64,000 bases of DNA, from contig JAMXBB010000010.1 of the NCBI GenBank assembly GCA_024138015.1, positions 9,981,254 through 10,045,253 of the forward strand. Reading direction: 5' to 3'. Positions 47,542-59,292 of this stretch are shown here, piece after piece. A model generated the notes under the pieces. The model saw nothing but the letters and a program-made list of their open reading frames with translations, ran no database searches and was not told the DNA's origin. Both the position numbers and the translations under genes were made by a program. Each line of letters starts with the position of its first letter. The first letter of the stretch is position 1. Source of the DNA: Lumnitzera littorea. Its lineage: Eukaryota; Streptophyta; Magnoliopsida; Myrtales; Combretaceae.

Positions 47542-50500
47542 ATGGCTTTGGTTGGATCACTAAACTTCCTTTATCTCTCTTTAGTCCTTTTCCTCTCAAC
47601 ACTCTCTTCTCTTCAAGGTACTTGTATTTGCTATATCTTTCTCTTACTCTTCTGCTAAGTTAACCTAAGACTGGTTAACTTGAAGCATGTTAAATTATGT
47701 TGTATACGTCAAGCATATCCCAAATGGGCATTTTTATTTATTTATTTATTTCCCTTTTCCTTTTTGGCTTATTATGGATTCAATTGTCAACTTTTCCCAG
47801 TTAATGTTGAGTGATGTTAATAACAGATCAGTCTTTTATTTAAAAAAAAAAAATTCCAAAACTTATAATGTTGGATCATATTTATTTTTTTATTTTTGGT
47901 TGAAATAGAGTAGTTTTCAGAAGGCCAAACTTGATAAATTATTTTTCGATTTTTTTAGTTAATTTTTGTTTCTAGATGCGAATTTAGAGATTTAATTGAA
48001 ATTAACTAGAGAATGGATTGTTATTTGGTAATGCATTGACAATGGTCTTTATAAATTTCATTTGCAGCTAAGCAGCATTATTTGGAATACAAGTATCCAT
48101 TCATCAAAAGGGCAAGCTCTTTTTCGTCATCTTCATCCTTTTCATCGAACGGCGTCGACAACGCGTATGATTACATCATTGTGGGTGGAGGAACAGCTGG
48201 TTGTCCCTTAGCTGCAACACTGTCACAAAACTTCAGTGTTCTATTGCTTGAAAGAGGGGATGTTCCATTTGCCAATGTGAATGTCTCTTTTCTGCAGAAT
48301 TTCCACCTTACTCTTGCAGACATCTCGAAAAAATCCGCCTCACAGTTCTTCAGGTCTACCGATGGTGTGCTTAATTCCAGGGCTAGAGTGTTAGGTGGTG
48401 GAACTTGCATTAATGCTGGATTCTACACTAGAGCTAGCACAAGGTACATTTTCGGCATTCGAAGTCCCTCTAAGTTTGCTTTCTACTTCAATGTGTTATG
48501 TTCATGAACTGCATTATCTAATTACATGATACTATTGATATGCCACAGAAAACATATTATTAAATTTCTTGTGTTTAGGCCATTAAACATATGAGTAATC
48601 TGCATCAAAGACTAAGTTCGGTGACAATGATTTCAATAAATGATATATTATTTAAGGGATTTCTATTTCCACTGTCAAAAACCTGAGATGTCTTCCTTTT
48701 TATAGTTGGAGGTCTTCAAAATATATATGATAAAAAATATATCAAAAGAAATGTACTTGAATTCCTCAATGTCAGGCGTCCTATAGTTATCGCTACCTGA
48801 TTTCAGTTGATTTTCATCTTCTATTTTCTCCAGACGAAAGGGTAATGATCCTTCTAATGCATTGAGTCTTAAATTTTGGGCATATATCATTTTCCAGCAC
48901 GTGAAATTATCACTGTTTTTTCCATATAATTCATCCATCCAGTTTCATAAGCAACCTTGTTATGCATCTCCTTTCATTTTCATCCACCTTCAAAAGAATC
49001 TTAAAAACTGCATTAACCTATGGTTGTAGCACGTTCTATTTTCAGTAATGAAATTCTCTATGCTTTAAAGTCTTTATTCATGGTAACAAAATTGATGGAT
49101 TCCAACCACTCCTGGATCCAAGTCCAACTACCGTATTCAATGTTCATAAATGAAAATGGCCTAGGCTGAGAAGCAGTAGACATGTTGGAAAATTAGTAAT
49201 CCTAACATGAGTTCATTGGCAATTAAGAGGCATTTCATGATGATCCCTGTCCATCATGAGTGGCAATGATCTTGTGAGATCGAAAAAAATGTCCCTCTAC
49301 GTGATAGGGTTCCATGATCATGAGCATAAATCTCAGCAGGTCAACATATCCGGCTGTTGGATTGTAACTGTCAAAGACATGGATGTGATTTTTCAAAGAG
49401 AGAACGGTAAACATATGATCTTAATTAAGTATCCTCGTAGTATTACATATCTCCTTGATGATATGGTTAATTTTTATTAATAGATGTGGTCCCTCTGTAT
49501 TTATTTCTTTTCAAAATTAAGTAATGAGCCATATTTTGAAGGACAAATTAAGCATTTAATGGAAAAGCTTCGCTGTGTAGAAGACACATTAAATGGCTAC
49601 ATATTGATAAAAATCCTAGAAAGAAAGAAAGAAAGATGTGAAAGCGAAATTATGTTTTGGTCAAACTTCAAATAATAAAGCCATTTGCATTCTTTTGAAA
49701 CAGGTTCATAAGAAAGGTAGGTTGGGATGAAAAGTTGGTGAATGAGTCATACCAGTGGGTCGAGAAGCAAATCGTGCATCGTCCAATGTTTGAACCATGG
49801 CAGAGGGCATTCAGAGACAGCCTTTTGGATGTTGGGATATCCCCGTTTAATGGTTTTACCTATGATCACCTTTATGGAACCAAAGTAGGTGGCACGATTT
49901 TTGATAGATTCGGACGCCGTCACACTGCTGCTGAGTTACTTGCTCCAGGGAATCCTCGGAAACTCACTGTCTTGGTTCATGCAACCGTGCAAAAGATTGT
50001 ATTTGATACATCGGGTACTCATTAACATTTTTTTGCTTTAATTTACATGACATTAGCTAGTAAACAAAAATGGATTCAGATTCACAAGGAAAAGATCTAT
50101 TTCACAGCAAACAGCTGCCAAACTGGTTGTTCCTAGATTTAAATGCATCTTCCGCTGTTGTTTTAACATGTGGTAAAATGGAATCCTTGTACAATCGGTT
50201 GTACCTATCTTCTTCTCTTCAGATAGATTGGTTGAAGGCAATAAAACTTTATCTGTCACATTGGAGGTAAGAAGCAAAGATGTGAAGAGCTTGTAAACAA
50301 TGTTTAAAAACTGAAAACATTTTCATTACAGTGACAGGGATGCGTCCAAAGGCAGTGGGAGTAATGTTCAAAGATGAAAATGGGAACCTACATCAAGCTT
50401 TTCTTGCAAATAATCCACGGAGTGAAGTAATATTGTCGAGTGGAGCAATCGGAAGCCCTCAGCTCCTATTGCTCAGTGGAATTGGACCCAGAGCTCAACT

Positions 50501-51653
50501 TGTTAAGTTCAATATACCGGTTGTGCTTGACAATAAATATGTAGGGAAAGACATGGCAGACAATCCAATGAATGCAATCTTTGTCCCCTCAAAGAGGCCA
50601 ATCAAGCAATCACTTATTGAGACCGTTGGGATTACCAAGCTTGGAGTGTATATTGAATCCAGCTGTGGATATAGCCAGTCCAAGGACAGTATTCATTGTA
50701 ACCATGGGATCATGTCGGGCGAGGTAAGCTCTAATCAGGGACTAAAATTATTATTTCATATCAGATGAAATAAGTCCATGAAGATTTTTACAGCTCATTA
50801 AGCAAATCTTAATGATGTTATCATTAATGAGAACCTTCCCTCTTCTCGTTAAATCAGATTGGCCAGCTCTCCACCATTCCCCCGAATCAAAGAACCCTAG
50901 AAGCTATTCAGGCTTACAAAAGAATCAAACCCAACTTACCATACGAGGCATTCAATGGAGGCTTCATTCTCGAGAAGCTTGCAAGCCCCTTTTCCACTGG
51001 AGAGCTCAAGCTGGTCAATACTGACGTCGATGACAACCCTTCAGTGACCTTCAATTATTTCGGCCATCCATACGATGTAAAACGCTGTGTTGATGGTATT
51101 CGCCTGGCTACGAAAATTGTGCAGTCCAAGTACTTCACGAACTTCACTCAAATCGACAAGCAAACCACAGACAAACTTCTTGACATCAGCATCAAAGCAA
51201 ATGTCAACCTCATTCCTAAACATATGAATGACACCAAGTCCTTAGAGCAGTTCTGCAAAGACACGGTCATCACTATTTGGCATTACCACGGCGGTTGCCA
51301 TGTAGACAAGGTGGTCAGTTCCGATAACAAGGTTCTTGGTGTTGACAGGCTCCGTGTTGTTGATGGATCAACATTCAATGAATCCCCTGGGACTAATCCT
51401 CAGGCCACTGTTTTGATGATGGGCAGGTAATGCAGCACAATCGCACATATCATTTTTATACTCATTATGACAGAGAATACATACATACATACATATATAT
51501 ATATATTCACCCACACATACACATATATATGTATATGTGTGTGTGTATAAAGAAGAAGGGAACACCGCAGTGTACTAATTCATTCTCATTTTAAGCAGGT
51601 ATATGGGAGCCAAAATTTTGAGAGACAGACTAGGAGATGCTGCTGGAATATAA
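47542..51653 (+). CDS. HTH: HOTHEAD-like GMC oxidoreductase, six exons
   Basis: Exons are 47542-47617, 48068-48443, 49704-50014, 50338-50723, 50858-51426 and 51599-51653, giving 590 residues, against about 594 for Arabidopsis HOTHEAD. All introns are GT-AG. Residues 1-25 form a hydrophobic signal peptide, so the protein is probably secreted. The FAD-binding motif GGGTAG is at 65-70 and LLLERG ends at 89. GGGTCINAG (135-143) lies in GMC signature 1 and GAIGSPQLLLLSGIGP (290-305) is signature 2. The C-terminal catalytic region has WHYHGGC (524-530) and GTNPQAT (561-567), so the His and Asn expected in GMC enzymes are present. HTH-family enzymes are proposed to oxidise long-chain omega-hydroxy fatty acids for cutin; mutants show organ fusion. 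No stop or frameshift was seen. An alternative intron 3 acceptor, with exon 4 starting at 50332, adds two residues in frame. The start is the first ATG after the TATA box and gives the signal peptide. Confidence 0.93.
48444..49703 (+). other. HTH intron 2 (1,260 bp)
   Basis: This is the longest intron, from GTACAT after the ASTR codons to AAACAG before FIRKVGW. Open frames inside it (for example 49256-49480 and 49484-49675) are intronic noise. A (GAAA)n tract lies near 49618-49635. Confidence 0.85.
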
Positions 51654-51848
51654 GCAGCAAATGCAGTTAGAGCATTAGATTGATGGTTTGTTTGGTTTTG
51701 CTTATGAAATTGTAACTAAGTGTAATTTTTTTTGGACTGGTTCAGTCCACTATTTGTGTTAACTATGACATTGCTTATGTTCCATATTCTGGCTGCTAAT
51801 GTAAATTTTGCACCATAATTTAAGAGATAAACATTCACGATCTACCTT
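51654..51848 (+). other. HTH 3' untranslated region
   Basis: T-rich sequence follows the TAA stop, with a possible weak polyadenylation signal AATGTAAA near 51798. The next 50 bp end at a solo LTR. Confidence 0.5.
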
Positions 51849-54398
51849 CGTAACGCCTTAAAACCTAAAAGCATTACAATCCGTCACGTGTTTTTAATTT
51901 TTTAATGACACATTAAGACTCTAAAACTAATTATAATCTCCAAAATCACTTTTATTAAAATAATTATCCAATTACAGCAATTCAAAAAAAATAACTCATA
52001 AGCGAGTCACTCTAACTATAGATATACTCAAAAACTCTTGATCTTCTACGAAATACAGAACAAATAACTTCTCTTTCCCATTTCGATGATAGTAATCTCC
52101 ATACTTATTGCAAGCGAAACCCAGTGCATGATGCATAAGTATACATAGATGTCAAGCTAAGTGGTAATGCAAATTATATCAAGTATAAGGCAAACAGTAA
52201 ATTAATTATTTTTAATTTAGGCTAATAACTAATAAAGGGATACTCATGACTCCGTTACATTATAATTTTTGTCCATATATATAGGTGAATACAAATATAA
52301 GTTTCCTTTTAACTTCTTTGATTTTAAGTCTAAAGTCTAGAGACTAATAATCTTATAATTCTAACTGTATTGTCCCATATAAAAGTTAACTAGAGAAACT
52401 TTGCATATAATCAGTAGTTACTCCTATAGAGATCTGTCACTATGGGCTGCTAGAGCAAACGAGTTAAACACAATCAATAAACTATTCATTTAGGCCGAAT
52501 ATAGATTAATCTGATTAGATCTTTTCTATTCAAACAAGAACAACTATATAAATAAACACCATGTACTTGAAAAACCGAGCCAAAACCAATTTCAAAACCT
52601 AAGTCCGACTCAAAGTCCAAACTGAGCTTATAAGTCAAAATCTAATCTCAAGATCCAAACCATACTCAATAAGAAACCGAAATCAAGAACCTAACAATGT
52701 AAACAATAAGCCTTCCTTAATCCATAATAAATCCAATTCAATATAAAGCTTGTAGATTAAAACTCTCAACTTGACTTTATTTACAAACCTCTAAACCCAA
52801 CCATAACTCTTAGGGGTCTTACGCTTTGTAAACAAACTTACTATTGGCTATGGTCAATAGAAAAAGAAGTTCTCTTCCATTCATTGAGATTAGGTAAGTG
52901 TTTTTTGTACTTGAAGATTTGTATTGGTTGAGAGTAAAGTTTGAAATTTTAATTAAGAATAAGTTAGAAAAAACATGTGGAAGAAGAATCGGAAGTTTGG
53001 AGTAATGAGGAGATTTAGAGAGAGTATAATTTGAAAAATACTATTTATTGTATTGGAGTAGTAAAATAAGATAAAGTTTGTTAAAATTGATTAAAATGAC
53101 ATTTGGGAGTTAAAAAAATATATTTAAAACTAGTCAAAATACTAAATTGAGCTTAAAGAACTTAAAAATTCTAAGTAAAGTTTGGAAGTTTAATAAAAGA
53201 AAGCTAAGTGGAAATTAATATTAATGTTAAAAAAAGGTTTGATTAAGTTTAGTTAAGAAGACCAACAAAAAAAGGCTTCACCAAAAGTTTCTAGCTTGAC
53301 ATGTTTAGTAACGTGACCATGTCACTTGATTGCCTCAAATTTTGATTATTTTATAAAAAAGGGTTTGTTGGAACCAAATATTAAAAATTAAAAAATGTTT
53401 TATTAAGTTTAGTTAAGAAAAACATAGGGAAAAGATTTCACATAAAGTTGTAACTTAATACAGTTGGCAACATGACCATATCACTTTGTTGTGTCAAAAT
53501 TTGAACTTTTTGTAAAAGTTGGAATTTTTTTTTGTAAAAGAAAAGTTACTTAAAACAAAGTAGGGAAAAATTTGGTTAATTTTGATTAAGAAAATCCTAA
53601 GAAAAGAACACTTAGAATTCACCACTAGATATAACCAACGATATAACCATATCATTTAGTTGTGTAACTTTTTGCTCAAAATTTTCCCTTATTCGGACAC
53701 GATTAAAGACATAATCATATCCCTCCAGCAGCAAACTAGCACCTTAAGCTTTTTTAAAAAGCATTCAAAACTAACTTTTTTTCTTTCAAGCTCCAACCCA
53801 ACCTTAAATATACTTCAAATCCTCAATTATTCATCACCTAAACTCCTTTTTAAACCATGAAAACTACAAATTTTAACTCAAATACCCACTTAATCATAAA
53901 GCCCACCATCAACTTTAAGAACACTCACAATAAACTAAAGAACAAGTACAGTGAAGAATACCTACTTCAATAGCTCACACACTTGAAATACTCAAGAAAT
54001 AAGTTGTAAACCATCTAAATATATCATTAAATACTTACTTAATGTTTGGATTAGAAGAAAAACCCACTTAAACATCATCCAAAATGGAGTTTTTGCTGAA
54101 ATGAACTTTAAATGGACGAAACCGATGATGGTTTTAGCATGCTTAAGCCTTAAAAACGAATTTTCCTCAAATAAATACTCAAGTCTTATCTTAATCTCCT
54201 TTTAGCTTCTCACTTTGAACCTAGTTATGAGTTTGCTCAAGATTTTCTACATAAAATGGGAGGGTTTAGTCTATTTTTAGAAAGATTTGGATTTAAAGGG
54301 ATGGTGGCTGCCAAAAGAAAAAGGGGTAAAGTTTTAGTAACTTTCGAAAATGTCCACAATGTCCTTGTTTTTGAAAAATATTTTCTTTACATATTACA
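51849..54398 (-). mobile_element. Gypsy solo LTR with ACCTT target duplication
   Basis: The 2,550-bp segment begins on the minus strand with TGTAATATGTAAAG and ends with TTTTAAGGCGTTACG, close to the TGTAA...GGCGTTACA ends of long plant Gypsy LTRs. The pentamer ACCTT stands at both sides (51844-51848 and 54399-54403), an exact target duplication. The start includes the CTTTTGGCAGCCACCATCC word common in such LTRs. No gag-pol is present, so this is a solo LTR left by LTR-LTR recombination. Open frames inside, such as 53660-53860, are not genes. Confidence 0.8.
53236..53690. repeat. Three imperfect tandem copies (about 165 bp) in the solo LTR
   Basis: Units start near 53236, 53398 and 53573. 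Each has TTGATTAAGTTTAGTTAAGAA or a variant, an AAGA...TTCACCA or TTCACATAAAG segment, a GTGACCATGTCACTTGATTG, ATGACCATATCACTTTGTTG or ATAACCATATCATTTAGTTG segment, and then TCAAATTTTGA-like sequence. Confidence 0.65.
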
Positions 54399-55644
54399 AC
54401 CTTATAGAAATTATGGAGAGATCAAGTGTTGAATGACAAAGGATTTCCAGGGAGCTTCCTTTCTTCTATGTCCAGCAATCATGCAGAATATGATAAAACA
54501 TTAGAGATAATGCTATGTTAAAACTAAGAATAAGAATAAGAATAATGTGTATGCTAAGTGAATGCTTTTCTCACGTAGATTTTGGCTATTAATTTTTTTC
54601 ATCATCAAATGCGCTGATTTGTTTAAGCAGCTCCCAAGTCCCATGCATGCAAACCGTGATCATTGGATTGTCTACATCTTATAGATAAGTCCACATCTTT
54701 TAGCAGAAAATTCATGTACAATAATCCTTAGATTAAATACCAATAGGGCATCCTTCCAAGACTTGTGATAAAATTTGGAACAGCACATTGAAAATTGAAT
54801 ACAAGTGTTGAACTCTTGTCTATATTCTTTCGAGTGGGCAATACAAACACCAATGAGATAGAGATGTGTGGTCTGGTCTATGTACAGGTTGTAATGGTGG
54901 GCGAATATTATTATAAATGACCAATAACTAAAGATGTACTCGTGACCATCCCTAGTTCTATAACTAGGACGGTAGCAACCTCATGGCAATGTTGATCATT
55001 AATACATTATACATTAGTTGGTCAGCAAATTGCAAAATATTAACAATTCAATATAAAAGTAGAGATTACCAAAAATATAAGTAGAGATTTAACTCCTGTT
55101 TACCATGATGCAGAATAGAGGAATCAGAATTTTAAAGGATTTTACACTGATCACCATAAAATATCCTGCCATTGTAGCCAAGCAGAGCTTCTCTAAAATG
55201 CACAACCATGTACAATTTGATCATCATAATGTATCATGTTTCTTTATGAGTAAACCTAATAACAAGCTAGTCTGTGATATTGGCATTCACAACGGATGAC
55301 AGCAATGTATTATCAACCCTGACTACCCAACGAAAATCTCCTATGACAACTTCTTCAACCATTCTTAGATCCTTGATATAGCCTGGAATAAAGAGCAAAC
55401 AACAAACAAACAAATTAGTAATTGTCATCAGATAAAACACATCAATCATCATATAGAAGCTACATAAAAAGTGCAATTTTACCTTTTATTAATCAATCAT
55501 CTGGGATCCACATTGCTGGATGTATAGTAACCAATAACATCCCTGGACAAATAAAACAAGAAAATATCATATGGTGAATATAAGAGAAAAAGAGAAAGGA
55601 GAAAAAAAAGAAACTAGTGCACTAATAGCACAATTTGAGGCGCA
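54399..55644. other. Intergenic DNA
   Basis: No gene is supported. A triple AAGAAT run lies near 54527-54543. The part nearest 55644 may belong to the hAT element's 3' end. A possible terminus CTAGGACGGTAGCAACC near 54965 is unproven. Confidence 0.4.
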
Positions 55645-57563
55645 TTTTCTTACTTGACTCGAGCTTTTCAAGTTCTTCAAAGTTTTCCTCCATTGACATT
55701 GGAGTAGAGGAAGTTTTTAACCAATCCTGAGCACAAATCATGGCTTCCACCATTATTGGAGTCAAAGAGCTATGAAAATCATCAAGGACTCAGTCTCCCC
55801 TGCTGAAGGTACTCTCCAGAGTAACAGTTGATAATGGAATGGCCAAAATCTCCTTTGCCATGAAAGAAAGGACAGGATATCTACAAGAATGTTTGTTCCA
55901 CCAGTCCAATATGTCAAGCTCCCTTAGAAAAGGTTCACAAGCTTCCCTTAAATACTTGTCTAATTCACTTTTTTCCTTCAAGTCTTCCCCCCGCATCTCC
56001 TTAAGAAATAAGGCACACCAGCGAGGGATACGACGATTCTCCATAGGTGAGCTTGCCCCACTACCTTTTTGAGAATCAGCACTAGCTTTCTCCGATATTG
56101 GCCTACCTATAGAGTCATAATAGTCAAACAAGCTATAGAGTGTAGAAGAGACCCTACCCAATAACTGGCTGGCTGTTTCAGCATCATAAATTTTCTTGGC
56201 ATCCCACTCCACATAATGCATTTTATTACGAGGATCAAGTGCAGTAGCAACAAACAACAACATATTAATGTTGTTGATGTTGCTCCAGTATTTGTCATGG
56301 TTCTTCTTTATTCTCTTGGCCATCATGCTTAAAGATATGTCATTACTTTCACATTTACAATTAATCTCAAATGTAATACCCAAGATTTTTTCAACAAACT
56401 GATTACAAGTGACGTAAGATGAGCCAGAGATACTCCTTGAAACATCATGAAATGCTTTCAGAAATGGCAAAATATTGCGAACACATTCCCAGTCTTCCTC
56501 AAGAGGCATACCATTCATTTTTCCCTTTTGGAATTCCTCTCTAAATTTTGCAATCTTCAAGTTCTAGCAATTTAAATGCCCTCTTATATTTCACTGCTGC
56601 TTCCAACATCAAATAGGTGGAGTTCCATTGATTCCCAACATCTAAATATACCAAACTCTCACCTTCAATGTTTGCTTCTTCTACACAGCTCTTGAATCTT
56701 GCTAATCTTGATGGGGAAGACCTCACATATCTAACTGCAGAACGAATCTTACCAATCGAGTCATCCAACTCCTACAATTCCTCCTTGACAGTTAAACTCA
56801 ATATTTGAGCACAGCATCGCATATAAAGGAATTCTCCCTTCATGATGAGCATGTCCCAAGTCTGGAATCTCCTTTTTAGATATTGAAAGCCACTATCACT
56901 CAAACTTCCATTATCAATTGTAATGGTAAGTACTTTAGAGATATTCCAACTAATAAGACAATTTGCAATAGCCATTCCAATAACCTTAGCAGAATTGTCA
57001 GGGATTTGGCAAAAATTAATGATTTTCTTTTGCAATTTCCACTCTTCATCAATAAAATGACATGCAAGGCACAAGTAATTCAAATTCCGAGTAGAAGACC
57101 AAATCTCCACGGTCAGACATACTCTAGGAGAATAATTGTAGAAATATTGCCTCTATTTGTCCCTCTCCTCCTTAAAGGAAGCAAGACAATCCTTCATCAA
57201 TTCAAAACGTGAAGGGAGCGAAAACTGTGGTCGCAATATTTCAGTATAATGACAAAACGCATCATTCTCTACATAACTAAATGGCAACCCAGTTACAATA
57301 AACATCCTGGCAAGTGTCTTTCTAAAGAAGTCATGATCGAATTCTGCATTACTGTCATAATCAGCTATCATATTAGGAATTGTCTTCTGTTTCTTTTCTT
57401 TATGTCTATGTGGAAATTCTGGGCATTCGGCCAAGTTGTTGCGTAGTGCACTAATTTCCTCATCAGTATCATATGGAACACACTCACCGCAGAATTTACA
57501 AGTTGCTGTCGCTTCCAGCTCACTACCGGCTGAAGACATCTGAAATAAATTTGATTCCATCAA
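55645..57563 (-). pseudogene. hAT transposase pseudogene (RICESLEEPER-like)
   Basis: Read on the minus strand, residues from about 57539 give a BED-type zinc-finger remnant (CKFCGE...ALRNNLAEC, where Asn replaces the usual zinc-binding His). Next come LTVEIWSSTRNLNYLCLACHF and WKLQKKIINF, the core catalytic region of plant hAT transposases, and TITIDNGSLSD. AVRYVRSSPSRLARFK and LDVGNQWNSTYLMLEAA follow, and then the C-terminal dimerisation domain LDILDWWNKHSCRYPVLSFMA...LAIPLSTVTLESTFS. Four lesions break the frame: TAG at 57153-57155, TAG at 56772-56774, a frameshift near 56550, and TGA at 55790-55792 where the family has Arg in GGRVLD. After the last stop VLDDFHSSLTPIMVEAMICA continues in frame to about 55645. 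The open frame is otherwise well preserved, so decay is recent compared with the Copia relics. Confidence 0.85.
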
Positions 57564-58575
57564 CCGAAAGAAAAAAAATAAAATAAAATAATGTCAGATT
57601 CTATTAGATTCGCATGAGTTTGACATGCTACAAATCCTGATTTCGCCTTTTGGAAATAACGAGCTAAAAGACTTGATCTTTCTAATGCTCACACACAAGC
57701 TATAAAAAAACCTTTTTACTAAGTTTAACCACCAAGCAAATGAAAATAAGACATATCACACATGCAACGTTAACAAAGCTGTTGACTTGGTAAAAAATAC
57801 TAGCTTTTGCCGATCATCGTATAAGCTGTAAATTTAATTGCATGGCTGAACACAGGTTCCCTCTCTCTCTGCATACAAGATCTCAAAGCAGACCCTATTA
57901 CAAAGTTTAACCACAAAACAAAAGGAGATAAAATATGAAAAGACATCAAACATTTGCTCCGGGCATTTGTGAAGGATTTAAGAAAAAGAAAAATTGACAT
58001 CTTCATATTTTGATGTGCTTTCTTTCGTGAAATATTAGGAAGTGAGATGTCCATGCACCCATTAACGAGACCATTAAACATACACAACATCAACAAAGTC
58101 AAAATTTTATAAAGATACTACCTTTTTAATCAAAACCACATGAAGGCATTTAAATTTGGGTCACGACAATCACGTGGATAATGAGGTAAATTGAAAATTC
58201 AGAAGCTGGGGATTTAAGGAGTGGGCTTACCATGCATGAAGAAGACGGAGTAGATCAATTTGATAGAAGAAGATGGTTAAGGGCAGATTAGAATTAGGGT
58301 TTATCGTTTGTGTGTATATATAAGGAGGGAAGTGGAGTGAAGGGTTTGATTCAATCAGTGAAGTGGTGTGAGCAGTGAGGAGATTTGGGCGGGAAATGCG
58401 AACCGCGCAGTCGTGTGTAGCACGGGTAGGGGAACTCATGTGTGCACCTAAACCACGCCACGTGCCGGTTAAACGGAAGCGGTCCGTCGGCTTCAACGGA
58501 ACAGATAACTTGACCGATTCACAGTTTTGAAACCGGCACTGGTTCACGAGCTGGTACAGGCCGGTTCCCTAGTCT
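57564..58575 (-). other. 5' region of the hAT element and its probable terminus
   Basis: No gene is supported. The part at about 58490-58575 is rich in CCGG words; on the minus strand it starts CTAGGGAACCGGCC and continues through ACCAGTGCCGGTTTC. This resembles the termini of hAT elements of this type. Frames at 57800-58102 and 58227-58547 have no domain. Confidence 0.45.
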
Positions 58576-59292
58576 GCACAAATGAGACCATAACTGCATA
58601 TTGTTAAAAAGAAATGAATCAAAACGAATGGTAAGTATGTATTTTTAGGAAAAAGAAATTAAATATTATGAAAAAAATTTTAAAAAGTACAAAAATATGG
58701 CATTTGTAAAAAAAATCCCAAAAATATAATACCTAAATTGGGTTTTTGAAAAGCCATTTTTGTGTTACACTAAATTCAGTTTATCAAAAACAAAATTTAC
58801 AAGTAATGTGATAAAATGGGCTTTACAAAATATAATTTTATATAGCATGAAATACAATTGGCTTTAAAAAAAACGAATTTTACTTAGGCCTTATACACAT
58901 AGTAGAACACTTTTTTCTCATTTGTGCACACCTCTTTCTCTCTCTAAGTGTAAACCTAACGAGATGCTCTCTCAAGTCGTCACTTTTCGTAGCAATTTTC
59001 AATCAATCTAAAGTGGGAAACTGCAAATCCATCACTATATAACTCTATGGTAGTCGAATTTTATGGTTTTTTTGAAGAAATATGTTGGTTTCAGCCATTT
59101 TCTCCCTCTAAAATAGTTTACGCACGTGAAGGTATCGCATTTGGTGAGTATATAGCATTATTTAGCATTTTTTATATATGTATAATTAACGCGTGAATAT
59201 ATAATGTATTATATAAGTGTAATTAGAATGTATATGTGTGTTATATTTGTTTGAATTTATAATGTGGTATTTATGTGTAATTAGAATGTATA
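58576..59292. other. AT-rich DNA with a 58-bp tandem repeat at the right edge
   Basis: GTGTAATTAGAATG recurs at 59217 and 59275, defining a 58-bp unit. The array is cut by the solo LTR at 59293 and resumes beyond it near 62179-62240. There is no gene. Confidence 0.6.

Noticed and set aside
48171..48410. Antisense frame over HTH exon 2
   Set aside because: Shadow of the conserved FAD-binding exon on the other strand.
49256..49675. Open frames within HTH intron 2
   Set aside because: They lie between good splice sites and show no GMC or other domain.
58227..58547. 106-codon minus-strand frame near the hAT terminus
   Set aside because: It covers the CCGG-rich subterminal region of the transposon and has no domain.
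54955..58575. Complete hAT element with 8-bp target duplication
   Set aside because: Candidate ends (CTAGGACGG... and ...GGTTCCCTAG) are suggestive, but the flanks do not form an 8-bp duplication.
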